Source: Porphyromonas cangingivalis
Lineage (GTDB): Bacteria > Bacteroidota > Bacteroidia > Bacteroidales > Porphyromonadaceae
NCBI RefSeq assembly: GCF_900638305.1
Contig: NZ_LR134506.1
Span: forward strand, 1,488,001 to 1,552,000
Direction of reading: 5' to 3'
DNA length: 64,000 nt
The translations under genes were made by a program, and so were the position numbers. Positions 52,878 to 62,590 of the stretch are shown here, piece after piece. The stretch's first letter is position 1, and each line of letters begins with the position of its first letter. A model generated the notes under the pieces. The model did no database searches. It had not been told where the DNA came from and saw nothing but the letters and a program-made list of their open reading frames with translations.

Positions 52878-54178
52878 CTATGACGACCGAACAACTCCTC
52901 CAATGGGACCGCACCCACTTGTGGCATCCCTACACTTCGACCATCGATCCCCTACCCGTGTATCCGGTGGCACGTGCCGAGGGCGCACGCATCGTCCTTG
53001 AGGACGGCACGACACTCATCGACGGTATGTCGTCGTGGTGGTCTGCGATACATGGCTACAATCATCCCATGCTCAACGAAGCCATAGGGAGACAGACGGC
53101 AGAGATGTCTCACGTGATGTTCGGTGGACTCACACACCGCCCTGCGGTCGAGCTGGGGAGATTGCTCGTGGACGAGGTGCTTCCCTCGGGTATCGACCGG
53201 CTCTTCTACGCAGATAGCGGCTCGGTCTCCGTCGAAGTGGCACTCAAGATGGCACTACAGTATCAGATCTCTCGGGGAGAGAAGGGGCGGACGAAGTTTG
53301 CCACCATCCGAAGTGGTTACCACGGCGACACATGGCACGCCATGTCTGTCTGCGATCCCGTGACAGGGATGCACGGACTTTTTGGCACCGCCCTGCCGAT
53401 ACAATTCTTTGTTCCTCAGCCCTCAGTGGCATTCGATGGGGAGTGGGACGAGACTTGTCTTGCCCCCATGAGAGACCTCTTGGAGACCCATGGGGGAGAG
53501 ATTGCGGCCATCATCATCGAACCCATAGTACAAGGGGCAGGAGGGATGTACTTCTACCATCCCGAGTACCTCAACGGGCTGAGAGCCCTTGCCGATCGTC
53601 ACGGCGTGCTCCTTATCTTTGATGAGATCGCCACAGGCTTCGGACGCACGGGGAAGCTCCTTGCGACCTATCACACCGCCATCACCCCCGACATCATCTG
53701 TCTCGGCAAGGCTCTTACCGGTGGATACATGACCCTCTCCGTGACGGCAACGACCAAAGCCATCGCAGACACAATATGCAGTGGGGAGGCAGGGTGCTTC
53801 ATGCACGGCCCTACGTTCATGGCGAACCCCTTGGCTTGTGCCGTGGCTCACGCTTCGGTGTCGCTCTTGCTCTCTCAGCCTTGGCAGGAGCGGGTGCGTA
53901 GCATCGAGACGAGGTTGAGAGAAGCCCTGACACCGCTCGGAGGACACCCTGCCGTCGCCAAGGTGCGTTGTCTCGGAGCCATCGGCGTGCTGGAGATGCG
54001 TGAGCCTGTCGATATGAAACGCCTGATCCCTCTTTTTGTGAAAGAGGGGGTGTGGATACGACCATTCGGTCGTCTGGTGTATGTCATGCCGCCTTTCGGC
54101 ATCATCTCGGATGACGAACTGGATGCGCTGCTGAGGGGATTGACAAACGTTATCGAACATTATCCGACCAATGACTGA
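52874..54178 (+). CDS. bioA: Adenosylmethionine-8-amino-7-oxononanoate aminotransferase BioA
   Basis: A PLP class III aminotransferase converting KAPA to DAPA using SAM as amino donor. The 434-residue protein starts at ATG 52874, overlapping the bioB stop. HLWHPYTS is the BioA N-terminal signature; [51 protein letters not shown] and [15 protein letters not shown] are typical, and Lys279 in [15 protein letters not shown] forms the PLP aldimine. [15 protein letters not shown] closes the active site. It overlaps bioF by 8 nt, so translation is coupled. Confidence 0.97.
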   Translation: MTMTTEQLLQWDRTHLWHPYTSTIDPLPVYPVARAEGARIVLEDGTTLIDGMSSWWSAIHGYNHPMLNEAIGRQTAEMSHVMFGGLTHRPAVELGRLLVDEVLPSGIDRLFYADSGSVSVEVALKMALQYQISRGEKGRTKFATIRSGYHGDTWHAMSVCDPVTGMHGLFGTALPIQFFVPQPSVAFDGEWDETCLAPMRDLLETHGGEIAAIIIEPIVQGAGGMYFYHPEYLNGLRALADRHGVLLIFDEIATGFGRTGKLLATYHTAITPDIICLGKALTGGYMTLSVTATTKAIADTICSGEAGCFMHGPTFMANPLACAVAHASVSLLLSQPWQERVRSIETRLREALTPLGGHPAVAKVRCLGAIGVLEMREPVDMKRLIPLFVKEGVWIRPFGRLVYVMPPFGIISDDELDALLRGLTNVIEHYPTND

Positions 54179-55340
54179 CAGATATTCTTCTTACAACGAA
54201 CGCTTGGACGACCTTCGGGCTTCAGGTGTGGAGCGCACACTAACCGATCTCGACCTTGCGGGCAAATGGGTACGACATGAGGGTCGTACCCTCCTCAACC
54301 TCTCCGGCAACGGTTATCTCGGGCTCAGTGACACCTCGGAACTTCGGGAAGGGTTCGACCCTTGGAGTAGGCAGTGGACATCGGCTTCGTCGCGACTGCT
54401 TACGGGCAATGACAAAGCGTACAGAGACTTTGAAGACCTGCTTGTCTCAGCCTATGGTGCCGAGAGTGCCCTCGTATGGGACAGTGGTTATCATGCCAAT
54501 TCGGGGCTCATCCCGGTCTTGGCGGATACCGATACGCTCATCGTGGCAGATCGACTCATCCATGCCAGCATCATCGATGGCATCCGACTGTCGAAGGCCG
54601 AATTTACACGCTTCCGTCACAACGACATCGGACACCTCAGGAGCATCTTGGCTGAGAAGGCACACAGCTACGCCAAGGTGTGGATCATCACCGAAGCCCT
54701 CTTCAGCATGGACGGTGACATCGCTCCGCTCCGGGAGATCGCCAAGATCAAGAGGGAGTATCCCAATGCTTTTCTTTACGTCGATGAAGCACACAGCGTA
54801 GGGGTCTTCGGGGACAGAGGGTTGGGGCTATCGGCACGTGAGGAGATCCTCGACGATGTCGATGTGTTGGTCGGCACATTAGGAAAAGCTCTCGGTGCTG
54901 TGGGGGCTTATTCGTTGCAAAAGAAGGTGTTGCGCTCCCTCATCGTCTCCACGGCACGACCATTCATCTACTCCACGGCTCTCCCTCCTATCAGTGTCGC
55001 CTGGGGCGCCCACCTTTTCCGCAAGATGATGGAGATGGACGACAAGCGCAAGCATCTGTATCACCTTATGAGCTATATGGGTGTCCGTCTCGGCATGACG
55101 GTCTATTCGCAGATCATACCGATCATCATACCGGGCAACGAGGCTTGTGCCAAGGCTGCCGAACACCTTACCGCTCTCGGATTTTACGTCCGTCCGATCC
55201 GCAAACCTACCGTCCCCGAGGGGCAGGAGCGACTCCGCCTTTCCCTCTCGGCAGACATGACCATCGACGAACTCTCTACCCTTTGTGACCACCTTTTATT
55301 CCTGAGAGGCGGATTGTCGCCGATCAGACTGATTCCATAG
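54171..55340 (+). CDS. bioF: 8-amino-7-oxononanoate synthase BioF
   Basis: A PLP enzyme (alpha-oxoamine synthase) condensing pimeloyl-ACP with alanine. 389 residues. Conserved features are [44 protein letters not shown], the catalytic [16 protein letters not shown] and [17 protein letters not shown] with Lys239 bound to PLP. It overlaps bioA by 8 nt and is followed by bioG 2 bp later, which should supply its pimeloyl-ACP substrate. Confidence 0.97.
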   Translation: MTDRYSSYNERLDDLRASGVERTLTDLDLAGKWVRHEGRTLLNLSGNGYLGLSDTSELREGFDPWSRQWTSASSRLLTGNDKAYRDFEDLLVSAYGAESALVWDSGYHANSGLIPVLADTDTLIVADRLIHASIIDGIRLSKAEFTRFRHNDIGHLRSILAEKAHSYAKVWIITEALFSMDGDIAPLREIAKIKREYPNAFLYVDEAHSVGVFGDRGLGLSAREEILDDVDVLVGTLGKALGAVGAYSLQKKVLRSLIVSTARPFIYSTALPPISVAWGAHLFRKMMEMDDKRKHLYHLMSYMGVRLGMTVYSQIIPIIIPGNEACAKAAEHLTALGFYVRPIRKPTVPEGQERLRLSLSADMTIDELSTLCDHLLFLRGGLSPIRLIP

Positions 55341-55342
55341 AC

Positions 55343-56014
55343 ATGAATACCCTATTGCATCAATACAGCTCCGATACAAAAGCCGAAAGGCTGCTCATCT
55401 ACTTCACCGGCTGGGGCACGACACCCGAAGTGGTGGGGCATCTCTCCGTACCGGAGGGATGGGATTATCTCACATGCTGGGACTACACGACACTCAAGGA
55501 TGGCGATCTGCCCGACCTCTCACAGTACCGAAAGGTCATCGTCGTGGCATGGTCGATGGGGGTATGGGCTGCCGACAAGCTCGCTCACCTCTTCCCGGAA
55601 GACACGTATGGTGTTGCGATCAATGGCACGCCCCTGCCGATGCACAACGACTACGGCATCCCCGACCTCATATTCCAAGGCACGTTGGACGGACTCAATG
55701 ACGAAAACCGTGCACGTTTCGATCGTCGGATGTGTGGAGGTAAGTCCCTCTTGGCTCTGTATCAGTCCTTCTCAGCTCGTAGCACGGATGACCTTCGGGG
55801 CGAACTCCTGAGTGTCTACGAGCAAGTCAAGGGTCTCGATGCCTCCACTCCGTCATTGGCTTGGCGAAAGGCCTATGTCGGCACCAAAGACCTTATCGTA
55901 CCGCCCGACAATCAGGCCAACTACTGGTCTCGCTTCGGCACGGAAGTACGGATATTGGATGGTATAGGGCATTACCCATTCACCCTCTTTGCGACATGGG
56001 ACGAAGTGCTATGA
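55343..56014 (+). CDS. bioG: Pimeloyl-ACP methyl ester esterase BioG
   Basis: A 223-residue alpha/beta hydrolase that removes the methyl group from pimeloyl-ACP methyl ester, replacing BioH in many bacteria. LLIYFTGWGTTPEVVGHL is the N-terminal BioG/DUF452 stretch, and VVAWSMGVWAADKL the nucleophile elbow with Ser71. GVAINGTPLPMHNDYGIP is also typical, and DGIGHYPFTLFATWDEVL holds the likely catalytic His. It sits between bioF and bioC, overlapping bioC by 4 nt. The set BioC plus BioG is the expected pimelate route in Porphyromonas. Confidence 0.92.
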   Translation: MNTLLHQYSSDTKAERLLIYFTGWGTTPEVVGHLSVPEGWDYLTCWDYTTLKDGDLPDLSQYRKVIVVAWSMGVWAADKLAHLFPEDTYGVAINGTPLPMHNDYGIPDLIFQGTLDGLNDENRARFDRRMCGGKSLLALYQSFSARSTDDLRGELLSVYEQVKGLDASTPSLAWRKAYVGTKDLIVPPDNQANYWSRFGTEVRILDGIGHYPFTLFATWDEVL

Positions 56015-56769
56015 TAGATAAGGATCTCGTGAAGCAGAGGTTCTCCTCCGCCATCGCTCACTATGACAGAGAAGCCTCCCCTCAGAGACTTGTGGCCGAA
56101 CGCATCGACACCCTCCTCGGGGAGCGCACCGACCTGCCCGAAGGCCTTGTCTTTGAGATCGGCTGTGGTACAGGTTTTTTGAGCGAAAAGCTGTGGCATC
56201 GCTATGGGGCGTCTCATCCGATGCTTTTCAACGACATCAGTGCCGACATGGAGAGCCCACTTAGAGAAAAAGTAGGACAGACACCTCTCTTCACGGCATC
56301 GGATGCAGAGCACTCGGAGTGGGACAACGACTGTGCACTCATCGCTGCCGCGTCTTGTATACAGTGGTGGCACGAGCCCGGACAGTTCTTCACAAAAAGT
56401 CATCGACACCTCAAGGAGGGTGGTTTCTTGGCTTTCGGCACGTACGGCGAACGCAACCTTCACGAGCTCCGAAACGTGACGGGACAAGGCTTGACCTACG
56501 ACAACCTGATGACGATCACCCGAAGACTCAAGGAAAGTGGTTTCAGAGACATCCATGTCGAAGAAAGCACACACACCTTGCTCTTCCCTGACCTCGTCTC
56601 ACTCCTCCGTCACCTCAAACTCACGGGTGTCAACGCCATCACTCCGGCCGTCACTTGGACCCCGAGGATGCTCACCGAGGCAGAGTCCCTTTACCGACAA
56701 CGCTTCGCCACCCCGGAAGGTCTCCTACCCTTGACCTATCACGCCCTCATCGGCACGGCAAAAAAATAA
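56011..56769 (+). CDS. bioC: Malonyl-ACP O-methyltransferase BioC
   Basis: A SAM methyltransferase that caps malonyl-ACP so that fatty-acid enzymes can build the pimeloyl chain. The 252-residue protein starts at ATG 56011, overlapping the bioG stop. DKDLVKQRFSSAIAHYDREA is the characteristic N-terminus, LVFEIGCGTGFLSEKL SAM motif I, and LIAAASCIQWWHEPGQFF motif II region. GGFLAFGTYGERNLHEL follows. The next gene, bioD, begins 36 bp later. Confidence 0.93.
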   Translation: MIDKDLVKQRFSSAIAHYDREASPQRLVAERIDTLLGERTDLPEGLVFEIGCGTGFLSEKLWHRYGASHPMLFNDISADMESPLREKVGQTPLFTASDAEHSEWDNDCALIAAASCIQWWHEPGQFFTKSHRHLKEGGFLAFGTYGERNLHELRNVTGQGLTYDNLMTITRRLKESGFRDIHVEESTHTLLFPDLVSLLRHLKLTGVNAITPAVTWTPRMLTEAESLYRQRFATPEGLLPLTYHALIGTAKK

Positions 56770-56805
56770 CCCTACAGAGATTTCTACAATCCTATCATAT
56801 TGAAT

Positions 56806-57522
56806 ATGAAGAACAATACGCATTCACCGATCGAATTGGATGGAGAGAGCCTCAAGGAGCTTCTCCCCGAGAGGGCTTACTTTGTCACAGGCATTGACAC
56901 TGATAGCGGAAAGACCGTCGCCACAGCGATGTTGTCTCGGAGATTGCTTGACGAGGGTGTGGATGCCATCACCCAAAAACTCATCCAAACAGGTTGTGGA
57001 GGATTGTCTGAGGACATCCTCTCACACCGTAAGATCGAAGGACGAGGACTTACCCCCGAAGATCATGACGGAGTGACTTGCCCTCTCGTCTACTCCTACC
57101 CTTGTTCGCCCCACATGGCAGTGTGCATCGATGGTAAAGACCTGAACCTCTCCAAGGCACAACAATCCACTGCACAACTCCTCTCAAAGTATGAGAAAGT
57201 ACTCATAGAGGGAGCAGGGGGACTGATGGTTCCACTTACGGAAGAATACATCACGGTGGACTATATCTCAGACGAAAAGCTGCCTGTAATCCTTGTCACC
57301 ACAGCCAAACTTGGCAGTATCAACCACACCCTCCTCACACTCGAAGTGCTGAAGAAACGTGGGCTGACGCTTTCGGCTCTTGTCTACAACAAAGGCATCT
57401 CCACGGATGACAACATCACCGCAGAGACAGAGCGTTATCTCCGTGCTTTCGTGAGCCACCATCACCCCGAGGCACACTTCATCACCCTGAACCGCATAAC
57501 CTCTGTGACAGAAGGCGTTTAG
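56806..57522 (+). CDS. bioD: Dethiobiotin synthetase BioD
   Basis: An ATP-dependent carboxylase closing the ureido ring from DAPA. 238 residues; the start ATG 56806 follows a TTG two codons upstream. The P-loop-like YFVTGIDTDSGKTVATAML is diagnostic (GxDTxxGKT), with VLIEGAGGLMVPLTEEY and ILVTTAKLGSINHTLLTLEVL as later nucleotide motifs. About 20 residues precede the usual BioD start, so a shorter form is possible. It is the last gene of the biotin operon. Confidence 0.95.
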   Translation: MKNNTHSPIELDGESLKELLPERAYFVTGIDTDSGKTVATAMLSRRLLDEGVDAITQKLIQTGCGGLSEDILSHRKIEGRGLTPEDHDGVTCPLVYSYPCSPHMAVCIDGKDLNLSKAQQSTAQLLSKYEKVLIEGAGGLMVPLTEEYITVDYISDEKLPVILVTTAKLGSINHTLLTLEVLKKRGLTLSALVYNKGISTDDNITAETERYLRAFVSHHHPEAHFITLNRITSVTEGV

Positions 57523-57600
57523 GCTCACCACTCACGCCCTGCGACTCTAAGAATGCAGTACTCATTCTCTCAATCGGATGGATAATTGACATTTTTTGAC

Positions 57601-57608
57601 TAATTTTG
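57601..57608 (+). promoter_or_regulatory. -7 element of the secreted peptidase gene
   Basis: TAATTTTG; transcription near 57615 implies a start after that point, in favour of an internal ATG (57654 or one of three just upstream). Confidence 0.45.
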
Positions 57609-57653
57609 TGGAAACTGCAAGTGATACTGATGATCATCATGTATATGAACTGT

Positions 57654-59957
57654 ATGAGAGACAGAGCCATAAGCAGACTGAACTCATCCTTGAGGAGGGT
57701 GACGGTGCTCCTTGGTCTACTGTTCGTCCTCTCACTACATTCGCTTGAAGCACAGATTGTGTCGTCTCGACAGCCTTTGGGCTGGGACTCCGGCGGAGGA
57801 CTGCGGACGGTGTCCGAGCTCCCGACCTTGAGGATGCCCCACTTCGACACGGATTCGGCGCGTATGGCGATGGAAGCAGAGGATCTGAAGAGTAATAGGA
57901 CATTTGTCTTTGCACACAAGCTGTACGCCAATGTCGATATCATCCGTGAGGGTCGTAGGGTAGACATGGCTGATCGTACGGCTTGGTTTTATCGTGTCCG
58001 CTCGAAAGGAGCAGAGAGTCTCAATTTTCTTTTCGAAGACTTCCATCTACCGGAGGGAGGTCTTCTCTTCGTCTATACACCCGACATGAAGAGGATGTTG
58101 GGTGGTTGGGGAGCTGTCAACAACAATGCTGCAAACACCCTGCCTACAGGTATCATCAACAGCGACGAGGTCATCATCGAATGCCAAGCCCCCAAAGGAG
58201 CTACGACCCCGAGGCTCAGACTCACAGAGGTCAATCATGGGGTGAGACACATACACATCGCAGGCGAACCGAGATTTGGTTCAGGCCCTCTCAAGACTAC
58301 GACTTGTGCACCAAACGTGGCTTGCTTGCCGGAGCTGACCCGCCTCTCTCAGAGTGTGGTGGTGCTGGCGGTCAATGGCACCCTTATGGGTACTGCGGCT
58401 CTCATCAACAACACCCGAAACGATGGCACACCGTACCTCATATCCGCTTATCACGTATTTACTCGTGAGTGTGTGAGTTTTGCAAGCATGGAACATCTGG
58501 CAAAGACGGTCGTAGCCTTCTTCAACTACACTTCCCCTACCTGCTCCGGTGAGGTAAGAGGCACCGAAGAACAGTCTGTCGCAGGGGCGACCCTCGTGGG
58601 TGTCGAACCGACTTCGGATGCAATCATGATCAAGCTGAACAGTGCTCCACCCCGAGACTACAGTCCTTACTACTGCGGATGGAATGCAGAAGAAGCTCCT
58701 CAAGGCCAATTTACGAACATACATCACCCCAGAGTCCTACCGAAGAGAATAGGCGTCTGCAACAGAGCCATCCGAATAGGTACGACAGACGGAGGATCTC
58801 CCCGATGCCCATTCGAAAAACAGCGCCACTGGGTCATCCCGGGATGGGATATAGGCACGACACAGCCGGGATCCTCGGGCTCGCCACTCTTCGACAAGGA
58901 TCACCTCTTCATCGGGGCACTCACGGGAGGCTCTTCAGAGTGTCATGCACCCCAGAATGAGGATTATTTCTATGCTTTCAGTAAGTTGTCACGCCTCGGG
59001 ACTCCGGGCAGTACAGCAATCATGAAGGCTTTGAATCCCGATGGAGGTTCGGCACAGAAGTGTGAGCCCTTCGACCCTTTCAGCTCCGGCGGACGCCTCT
59101 TCCGAGTCTCGCACATCTCGGGGCTTCACAAGGGAGACAGCCTGCACCATCTATTGAGCAACATCGAACGAGACAAACTCCTCAACACAGGCAATGACAT
59201 CAATGCCATCGGAGAGCGATTTGTCCTCTCTCAGGGGACGGAGATGGCAGGCTTCTACACTGTGTTGAGACAGAAAGGAGCAGAAGTCTCGGACCAACCG
59301 ATAAAGTATGCGGTGTACACCAAGAATGCTCCGGCACCGGTATTGGAGGGAGAGATCAGTCTCAAAAAACTGGTGACCTATACCACCCTTGACAAGGAGC
59401 ATTCGGACAAGAAAAGATCTCCGGCACCCTACATGGAGGTCTATACCCCCTTCCCGACACCCATCAAGAGCGATGCTCACAAGGAATACCTCATAGCGTT
59501 GGACATCAAAAGCATCGCTTCGTCGTTGACTCCGCTCGCACAAGAGAAGTCGGGAGAGAGAAATACATTGTACTACCGACGTGGAGACACGTGGGAACCG
59601 GCATCGAGGATGTCTGCTCCGTTTGCCGGAGGCGCAGCGTTGTGGATCGATCCTCTACTGACATCCAAGGAAACAAGTTCCTTGGAGGATGAAGAAACCA
59701 TAGAATTATTCACCATCAAAAACTCTTATGCCAATAATATCGTGATAAGTATTAACAGGGAAAATACAGGTACAAACCAGACACCGAGCACCCTTGAAGT
59801 CTTCGACCTGGGCGGACGAAGACTCTACGAGAAGACATTCACGACACCTTTGTTGGTACTACCGAGAGAGGCGTTTGAGGGTCTGGGAGTACTGATCTTC
59901 AGAGTAAGACGAGGTGGCGAGGAGGAGTCCGTCAAAGCCTACTTCCCTGCTGTTTAA
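57654..59957 (+). CDS. Secreted trypsin-fold serine endopeptidase with type IX sorting domain
   Basis: A 767-residue exported peptidase. The start is set at 57654 (MRDRAISRLNSSLRRVTVLL, signal cleavage near LEA-Q), with other ATGs at 57630-57645 possible. After a beta-rich propeptide-like region (about 30-210), a chymotrypsin-fold domain carries the triad His267 (ISAYHVF), Asp322 (SDAIMIKL) and Ser408 (QPGSSGSPLF), with Cys residues suited for disulfides (TTTCAPNVACLPEL). This resembles lysyl endopeptidases and the P. gingivalis peptidase PepK; specificity is not proved. The C-terminus LEVFDLGGRRLYEKTF to KAYFPAV is a T9SS type A sorting domain. A TlpA-like lipoprotein gene follows after 23 bp. 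Confidence 0.88.
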   Translation: MRDRAISRLNSSLRRVTVLLGLLFVLSLHSLEAQIVSSRQPLGWDSGGGLRTVSELPTLRMPHFDTDSARMAMEAEDLKSNRTFVFAHKLYANVDIIREGRRVDMADRTAWFYRVRSKGAESLNFLFEDFHLPEGGLLFVYTPDMKRMLGGWGAVNNNAANTLPTGIINSDEVIIECQAPKGATTPRLRLTEVNHGVRHIHIAGEPRFGSGPLKTTTCAPNVACLPELTRLSQSVVVLAVNGTLMGTAALINNTRNDGTPYLISAYHVFTRECVSFASMEHLAKTVVAFFNYTSPTCSGEVRGTEEQSVAGATLVGVEPTSDAIMIKLNSAPPRDYSPYYCGWNAEEAPQGQFTNIHHPRVLPKRIGVCNRAIRIGTTDGGSPRCPFEKQRHWVIPGWDIGTTQPGSSGSPLFDKDHLFIGALTGGSSECHAPQNEDYFYAFSKLSRLGTPGSTAIMKALNPDGGSAQKCEPFDPFSSGGRLFRVSHISGLHKGDSLHHLLSNIERDKLLNTGNDINAIGERFVLSQGTEMAGFYTVLRQKGAEVSDQPIKYAVYTKNAPAPVLEGEISLKKLVTYTTLDKEHSDKKRSPAPYMEVYTPFPTPIKSDAHKEYLIALDIKSIASSLTPLAQEKSGERNTLYYRRGDTWEPASRMSAPFAGGAALWIDPLLTSKETSSLEDEETIELFTIKNSYANNIVISINRENTGTNQTPSTLEVFDLGGRRLYEKTFTTPLLVLPREAFEGLGVLIFRVRRGGEEESVKAYFPAV

Positions 59958-59980
59958 CGTCCTGACAAAACCAATTATTT

Positions 59981-61159
59981 ATGAAGAAGAGATTAGCGTT
60001 ACTTTCGACACTGTGCCTACTCCTCGTGATGACGAGTTGCAATAAAACAAGTAACTTCAAAATATCCGGACACGTGTCCGATGCCATAGACAAGGTCCTC
60101 TATCTCGAACAGCTCAATCTGAACGGGATCCATGTCCTTGACTCTGTCAAGCTCCCTCGCAATGGGGAGTTTGCATTCAAGCAACCCGCACCCGAAGCCC
60201 CCGAATTTTACCGTTTGAGGCTGGAGAAGCAGTTCATCCCCTTCGCCATAGACAGTGCCCAACACCTCACGGTGACCGCCGATGCACGCAACTTCGCGAC
60301 ATCGTACAACATCTCCGGCAGTGAGGATGCCATGCTCATCAAAGAGATATGGCTCGCTCAGCTCGATGTGAATGTGAAGATATCTTCACTCGTCAATCAA
60401 TACAACCAAAGTCAGATAACCATAGACGACCTCCTCCTCGGCAAAGAGAACGCAGCAAGGGAGTACAAGGAGATCGCCAACAAATACATCTTCAACACAC
60501 CGATAGCTTCGGTGGCTTACTTTGCACTCTTCCAACAAGTAGGCAAGGAGTTGATCTTCTCGCCCTACGACAAGGCTGACTCAAAGAGTTTCGCTGTCGT
60601 TGCGAACATCTTCGAGGCTCTTTATCCCGAAAGCCCACGCACCAAGCACTTGTACAATCTTGCCCTCAATTCGATAGCCGTCGTAAGAGCTCAGGAGCAG
60701 CGAGACAGAGCGCAGATGCAGGCGGACAGCATCATCAATAGCGACATGGCTTCGGAGATCGGTTATGTAGACATCGAGCTTCCGGACCTCAACAACAAGA
60801 TGATCAAGCTCTCCGACATCGCCGATGGACACTACACCCTGCTCTCGTTCACATCGATGGCGACGGACTGGACGACACGTTACAACAACGGTCTGTCGGG
60901 GCTGTATGATCAGTTCGAGAAGAAAGGCTTGCGCATATACCAGGTGGGCTTTGACGAAGACAGCCATATCTGGAAGAACACCGTACAGCACCTCCCTTGG
61001 ACCAACGTCCGTGACAAGAACGGTGTCTACTCTCAGCTCGTGGGGTACTACAACCTGACTTCGATCCCTTCGCTCTTCATCATCAACAAAGAAGGGGTCA
61101 TAGAGCTCAGGGTGAAGAGCCTTGAAGAGGCTAAGGAGTGGCTCGAAAAGCGTCTCTAA
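59981..61159 (+). CDS. Thioredoxin-fold lipoprotein (DUF4369/TlpA-like) lacking CxxC
   Basis: A 392-residue lipoprotein (lipobox VMTSC, Cys20). An N-terminal DUF4369-like beta domain (FKISGHVSDAIDKVLYLEQL, about 27-110) is followed by a helical linker and a thioredoxin-like domain from about 265 (GYVDIELPDLNNKMIKLSDI). At the usual WCxxC position the chain reads LLSFTSMATDWTTRYN, so the redox cysteines are missing. LTSIPSLFIINKEGVI holds the cis-proline loop. It may be a binding or scaffolding protein rather than an oxidoreductase. It lies 14 bp before cutC. Confidence 0.85.
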   Translation: MKKRLALLSTLCLLLVMTSCNKTSNFKISGHVSDAIDKVLYLEQLNLNGIHVLDSVKLPRNGEFAFKQPAPEAPEFYRLRLEKQFIPFAIDSAQHLTVTADARNFATSYNISGSEDAMLIKEIWLAQLDVNVKISSLVNQYNQSQITIDDLLLGKENAAREYKEIANKYIFNTPIASVAYFALFQQVGKELIFSPYDKADSKSFAVVANIFEALYPESPRTKHLYNLALNSIAVVRAQEQRDRAQMQADSIINSDMASEIGYVDIELPDLNNKMIKLSDIADGHYTLLSFTSMATDWTTRYNNGLSGLYDQFEKKGLRIYQVGFDEDSHIWKNTVQHLPWTNVRDKNGVYSQLVGYYNLTSIPSLFIINKEGVIELRVKSLEEAKEWLEKRL

Positions 61160-61173
61160 AGACCCATCCGCCG

Positions 61174-61932
61174 ATGGACAGGAAGTTCACTCTGGAGATC
61201 TGCGCCAATTCCATCGCCTCGTGCATCGAAGCCGAGCGTGGAGGGGCATCACGTGTCGAGCTCTGTGCAGGTATCCCCGAGGGCGGCACCACACCTTCGA
61301 TAGGCATGGTGACTTGTGCCCTTGAGCGTGTATCCATCCCCGTCTTCCCGATCATCAGGCCAAGGGGTGGAGACTTCTTATACACCAAGGAAGAGATAGA
61401 CACGATGGAGTGCGACATCCGGATGTTCGTCGACCTCGGAGTGCCGGGAGTCGTCATCGGGGCATTGACAGCCGAAGGTCGTATCGACAAAGAGGTCTGT
61501 GCACGACTCATCGAAGCAGCCCAAGGCCGTCAGGTCACACTACACAGAGCCTTCGACATGGCTCGTGACCTTGATGAGGCACTCGAAGATGCCATCGCTT
61601 TGGGCTTCGATCGCATCCTCACTTCGGGCGGTGCTCCGACAGCCCACGAGGGGCTGAGTACCATCCGCCACTTGGTCGACAAGAGTGCAGGGCGCATATC
61701 CATCATGCCCGGCTGTGGCATAGGGGTATCCAACATCGCCCGGATCGCTCTCGAAAGTGGCGCAAGCGAGTTTCACGGCTCCCTCCGCACCGATATCCCA
61801 AGTCAGATGCTCTACCGCAATCCTCATGTCTCCATGGGCGGCACCGTCACCATCGACGAGTACAGCACCACACAGACAGATGCCAAGATCGTCAAAGAGG
61901 TCGTGCGTATCCTCTCGACAACAAGTAAATAA
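61174..61932 (+). CDS. cutC: CutC family protein
   Basis: A 252-residue TIM-barrel protein. The start at 61174 (MDRKFTLEICANSIASCIEAERGGASRVELC) is the conserved CutC N-terminus; GGTTPSIGMVTCALE, VFPIIRPRGGDFLYT and LTSGGAPTAHEGL continue the family pattern, and the barrel ends near SEFHGSLRT. First linked to copper homeostasis in E. coli; later work questions this, and its true substrate is unsettled. It begins 14 bp after the thioredoxin-fold gene, probably one transcript. Confidence 0.92.
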   Translation: MDRKFTLEICANSIASCIEAERGGASRVELCAGIPEGGTTPSIGMVTCALERVSIPVFPIIRPRGGDFLYTKEEIDTMECDIRMFVDLGVPGVVIGALTAEGRIDKEVCARLIEAAQGRQVTLHRAFDMARDLDEALEDAIALGFDRILTSGGAPTAHEGLSTIRHLVDKSAGRISIMPGCGIGVSNIARIALESGASEFHGSLRTDIPSQMLYRNPHVSMGGTVTIDEYSTTQTDAKIVKEVVRILSTTSK

Positions 61933-61953
61933 CTCTTTCACGCAGTAAAAAAA

Positions 61954-62568
61954 ATGAAACGAATAAACATCTTACTCATCAATATCGCCCTCATGCTCGC
62001 CCTCGTAGGCGCAGTGGTCTTCGGCGTACTCTTTTGGCTCAAAAGCTACACCCGCCACAACGATGTCGTGGAGATCCCCGACATCACAGGCATGAAGGTA
62101 GCAGAAGCCACACAAGTCCTTGAAGCGCAAGATCTCACCCTCGTGATTGCCGACTCCGTCTTCAACATGAAGATGGCTCCCGGCATCATCCTGGAGACCA
62201 CTCCCAAGGTAGGCTCGATGATCAAGAGACAACGCTCCCTCTTCGTCATCGTCAACGCCACAGGTGTCCTCAAACGCCAAGTCCCCGATGTCAACAACGT
62301 CTCTCTCCGCCAAGCCATGGCGACCCTTCGTGCCGCCGGCTTCGAGAGCATCACGGTGAAGTATGTCGGCGGAGCGCACAACGACCTCGTCTTGGCACTC
62401 AAGACAGAGAGCGGACGTCTCCTCAGCAAAGGCGAAAACATCCCTTACAACACCGCCCTTGTCCTCGAAGTCTCCATCAGCGACCCTTCGCTCATGATGC
62501 GAGAAGACTCCTTGATGCAGTCCGCACCGGTCATCATCGAAGAGACCGAAGACGAAAATTGGTTTTGA
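61954..62568 (+). CDS. PASTA-domain membrane protein
   Basis: A 204-residue protein with an N-terminal transmembrane anchor (ILLINIALMLALVGAVVFGVLFWL) and two PASTA-like repeats: VVEIPDITGMKVAEATQVLEA to about residue 105, and VPDVNNVSLRQAMATLRAAGFE to about 175. An acidic tail (ETEDEN) ends the chain. PASTA domains bind cell-wall precursors in kinases and PBPs; here there is no kinase domain, only a periplasmic sensor-like protein. It is followed 22 bp later by rluD, a gene order I recall from other Bacteroidetes. Confidence 0.85.
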   Translation: MKRINILLINIALMLALVGAVVFGVLFWLKSYTRHNDVVEIPDITGMKVAEATQVLEAQDLTLVIADSVFNMKMAPGIILETTPKVGSMIKRQRSLFVIVNATGVLKRQVPDVNNVSLRQAMATLRAAGFESITVKYVGGAHNDLVLALKTESGRLLSKGENIPYNTALVLEVSISDPSLMMREDSLMQSAPVIIEETEDENWF

Positions 62569-62590
62569 TCGCCCTCGACATCCCCCACAC

